Source: Deltaproteobacteria bacterium (GTDB lineage: Bacteria > Desulfobacterota > Binatia > DP-6). From it: a stretch of DNA of 7,270 nt. Position numbers and translations under genes: made by a program. Shown here piece after piece: positions 6,189 to 7,270 of the stretch. Position 1 is the first letter of the stretch. Each line of letters begins with the position of its first letter. The stretch lies in the NCBI GenBank assembly GCA_005879205.1, contig VBLD01000074.1, positions 1 to 7,270 on the forward strand. Reading direction: 5' to 3'. Under the pieces are notes generated by a model. The model was not told the DNA's origin and did no database searches. It saw only the letters and a list, made by a program, of their open reading frames with translations.

Positions 6189-6217
6189 TTGAGGCTCGGC
6201 GCCGCCGCTGGTAGCCT
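6189..6217 (+). promoter_or_regulatory. Probable promoter of the small exported protein gene
   Basis: TTGAGG (6189-6194) and TAGCCT (6212-6217) are 17 bp apart, and the -10 is preceded by TGG, an extended -10 feature. The predicted start near 6224 leaves a leader of about 36 nt that contains the strong GGGGAGG ribosome binding site. A dyad gaggct (6191-6196) / agcctc (6213-6218) spans both promoter boxes and might be an operator. Consensus match of the -10 is modest. Confidence 0.4.
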
Positions 6218-6259
6218 CGACCACAGCGGTCCGGATGGCCGGACGCGGGGAGGCGTCAT

Positions 6260-6550
6260 ATGAGAAGGGCACTTTGCGGTCTGGGGCTGGGACTGGGGCT
6301 GATGATTGCGGTGGTGGGGGCGCCCGCGAGCGCGGAGGCGCACGACGCCTACGACGACTCGGAGTCGAATCCGCTTCGCCTGGTGGCGTATCTCCTCCAC
6401 CCCGTAGGCTTCGCCACGGAATGGCTCGTGATGCGGCCGATTCACTTCGCGGTTTCGCAGCCGCAGCTCGAGCGCGTCTTCGGCCACGTGCCGCACGAGG
6501 ATCCGTTCAGCTCGGACCCGTACCGCGGCGAGGAATCCGACCTGTACTAG
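6260..6550 (+). CDS. Small exported protein of unknown function
   Basis: A 96-aa protein with a clear Sec signal peptide: basic start (MRRAL), a glycine/leucine hydrophobic core (about 7-20), then APASAEA with cleavage likely after A25 or A27. The mature part is about 70 aa. It starts acidic (HDAYDDSES), continues into the compact segment NPLRLVAYLLHPVGFATEWL (37-56) and RPIHFAVSQPQLERVFGH (59-76), and ends in an acidic, Ser/Asp-rich tail. The middle segment is amphipathic and could associate with a membrane. No cysteine is in lipobox position, so a soluble periplasmic or peripheral protein is more likely than a lipoprotein. The start is well supported: GGGGAGG lies 6 nt before the ATG. I have the impression of similar short proteins in other deltaproteobacteria-like genomes but cannot name a family. 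It ends with a duplicated TAC TAG (two stops, 6548-6556). Confidence 0.8.
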   Translation: MRRALCGLGLGLGLMIAVVGAPASAEAHDAYDDSESNPLRLVAYLLHPVGFATEWLVMRPIHFAVSQPQLERVFGHVPHEDPFSSDPYRGEESDLY

Positions 6551-6581
6551 TACTAGTGCCGGCCGCCGGACGTCGATCTGG

Positions 6582-7184
6582 ATGACGTACCGGCGGAAGG
6601 ACACATACCATCGCCGCGCGCGCGCCGCGGGCTATCGCGCGCGGAGCGCCTACAAACTGGCGGAGCTGGCCGACCGTTTCCAGGTGCTCCGCCGCGGGGA
6701 CCACGTCGTCGACCTGGGGGCGTGGCCGGGCGGATGGCTGCAGGTCGCGGTCGAGCGGATCGGCGCCGAAGGCCGGGCCGTCGGCGTGGACGTCGTCCCG
6801 CTCGAGCCGCTGCCGGCGGCCAACGTCGCGCTGATCGCCGGCGACGTCCGCGATCCGGCCGTCACCCAGGCGGCGCGCACGCGCCTCGGCCGCGCGGCCG
6901 ACGTGGTCCTGTCGGATCTCGCACCGAAACTCACCGGCGTGGCCGCGACGGACGAGGCCCGGCGGAGCGAGCTGGCTGCCTCGGTCCTCGCCGCGCTCCC
7001 GCACCTCCTTCGGCCCGGTGGCCGCCTGGTGATGAAGCTCTTCATGGGGCCCGACCAGCCCGCGCTCGTGGCGCGGCTGCGCGAGTCATTCGACGACGTC
7101 ACGACGACACGGCCGGAGGCGACGAGGCGCGGGTCGGCGGAGTTGTACGTGGTGGGACTCGGCCACCGCGCTCGCAACGCGTGA
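6582..7184 (+). CDS. rlmE: 23S rRNA (uridine-2'-O-)-methyltransferase RlmE (FtsJ/RrmJ)
   Basis: A 200-aa SAM-dependent methyltransferase, near the usual RlmE size, that 2'-O-methylates U2552 in the A-loop of 23S rRNA at a late step of 50S assembly. The K-D-K-E catalytic set is complete: K25 in RSAYKL, D112 in SDLAP, K152 in MKLF and E187 in RRGSAELYVVG. The SAM-binding loop is VVDLGAWPGGW (42-52), with Trp48 where Ala is common. VGVDVVPLEP (67-76) and GDVRD (87-91) form the next strands. There is no strong ribosome binding site before the ATG at 6582; it follows the small exported protein gene by 31 bp and may be read from the same promoter. Confidence 0.95.
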   Translation: MTYRRKDTYHRRARAAGYRARSAYKLAELADRFQVLRRGDHVVDLGAWPGGWLQVAVERIGAEGRAVGVDVVPLEPLPAANVALIAGDVRDPAVTQAARTRLGRAADVVLSDLAPKLTGVAATDEARRSELAASVLAALPHLLRPGGRLVMKLFMGPDQPALVARLRESFDDVTTTRPEATRRGSAELYVVGLGHRARNA

Positions 7185-7197
7185 GTGCCCCAAGGCG

Positions 7198-7217
7198 TGT
7201 GGACAACCTGTGGACAA
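7198..7217 (+). promoter_or_regulatory. Pair of DnaA-box-like nonamers in direct repeat
   Basis: Two perfect copies of TGTGGACAA lie at 7198-7206 and 7209-7217, 11 bp apart, one helical turn, so a protein would bind both on the same DNA face. The reverse complement TTGTCCACA is the DnaA box form favoured in GC-rich genomes (E. coli consensus TTATCCACA). They sit in the non-coding tail after rlmE, followed by aaagtggagg (7244-7253) and a -35-like TTGTCA (7255-7260), suggesting the regulatory region of a gene just right of the window. A full replication origin is not shown: only two boxes and no AT-rich unwinding stretch are visible. Confidence 0.55.
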
Positions 7218-7270
7218 CTCGGTCTCGCCGCCCGGCGTCAGCGAAAGTGGAGGCTTGTCATCCCGTTAGG

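Noticed and set aside
6546..6557. 12-bp palindrome actagtactagt at the end of the small exported protein gene
   Set aside because: It is simply a 6-bp tandem duplication of the last codon plus stop (TAC TAG TAC TAG); no T-run follows, so it is not a terminator, and no matching site is seen elsewhere.
5057..6604. Several long minus- and plus-strand open frames across the acyltransferase and pgeF region
   Set aside because: They are low-complexity Arg/Pro/Ala/Gly translations opposite or out of phase with recognisable genes, the usual effect of about 70% GC. The clear protein motifs lie only in the annotated frames.
6687..6734. Ala-to-Trp change in the RlmE SAM-binding loop (GAWPGGW)
   Set aside because: All four catalytic residues are intact and this loop position is tolerant in FtsJ-type enzymes, so loss of function is not indicated.

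Overview
The window is a GC-rich (roughly 70%) chromosomal stretch from a Gram-negative bacterium. The evidence for that is a phosphoheptose isomerase (LPS heptose pathway), an Sec-exported small protein and the general gene style. The mix looks like a deltaproteobacterial or Binatota/Myxococcota-type lineage, probably assembled from a metagenome. That assignment is inference from gene content and GC; no marker in the window fixes the taxon.

Layout. Positions 1-164 carry no gene but hold a nested inverted repeat (1-105) and, on the minus strand, an intrinsic terminator (123-150). A tRNA-Gly(CCC) gene lies on the minus strand at 165-236, with a plausible sigma70-type promoter at 247-275. From 338 to 4444 six plus-strand genes are packed as one probable operon: a paired CBS-domain protein, phosphoheptose isomerase GmhA, a 331-aa conserved protein faintly resembling deoxyhypusine synthase, a DUF62-type SAM hydroxide adenosyltransferase, a site-2-protease-type membrane metalloprotease, and a dCMP/deoxycytidylate deaminase. 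Four of the five junctions overlap (TGATG, GTGA, a 10-nt overlap, ATGA) and the fifth gap is 10 nt, so translational coupling is likely.

The second half is a set of short units with changing strand. A tiny 51-aa single-pass membrane protein (4447-4602, minus) is easily missed in this high-GC DNA. It is followed by a PgeF/YfiH (laccase-domain) protein (plus), a stand-alone 2-oxoacid dehydrogenase E2-type acyltransferase domain (minus, overlapping the PgeF gene tail to tail), a small exported protein of unknown function (plus), and the 23S rRNA 2'-O-methyltransferase RlmE (plus). The window ends with two DnaA-box-like nonamers in direct repeat, 11 bp apart, in front of an unseen downstream gene.

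Most of the window is housekeeping: envelope heptose synthesis, nucleotide metabolism, rRNA modification and cell-wall editing. I see no phage, transposon, CRISPR or defence module. The parts least explained by known biology are the 331-aa protein inside the heptose operon, the 5' inverted-repeat structure, the two small membrane/exported proteins, and the DnaA-box pair at the right edge.
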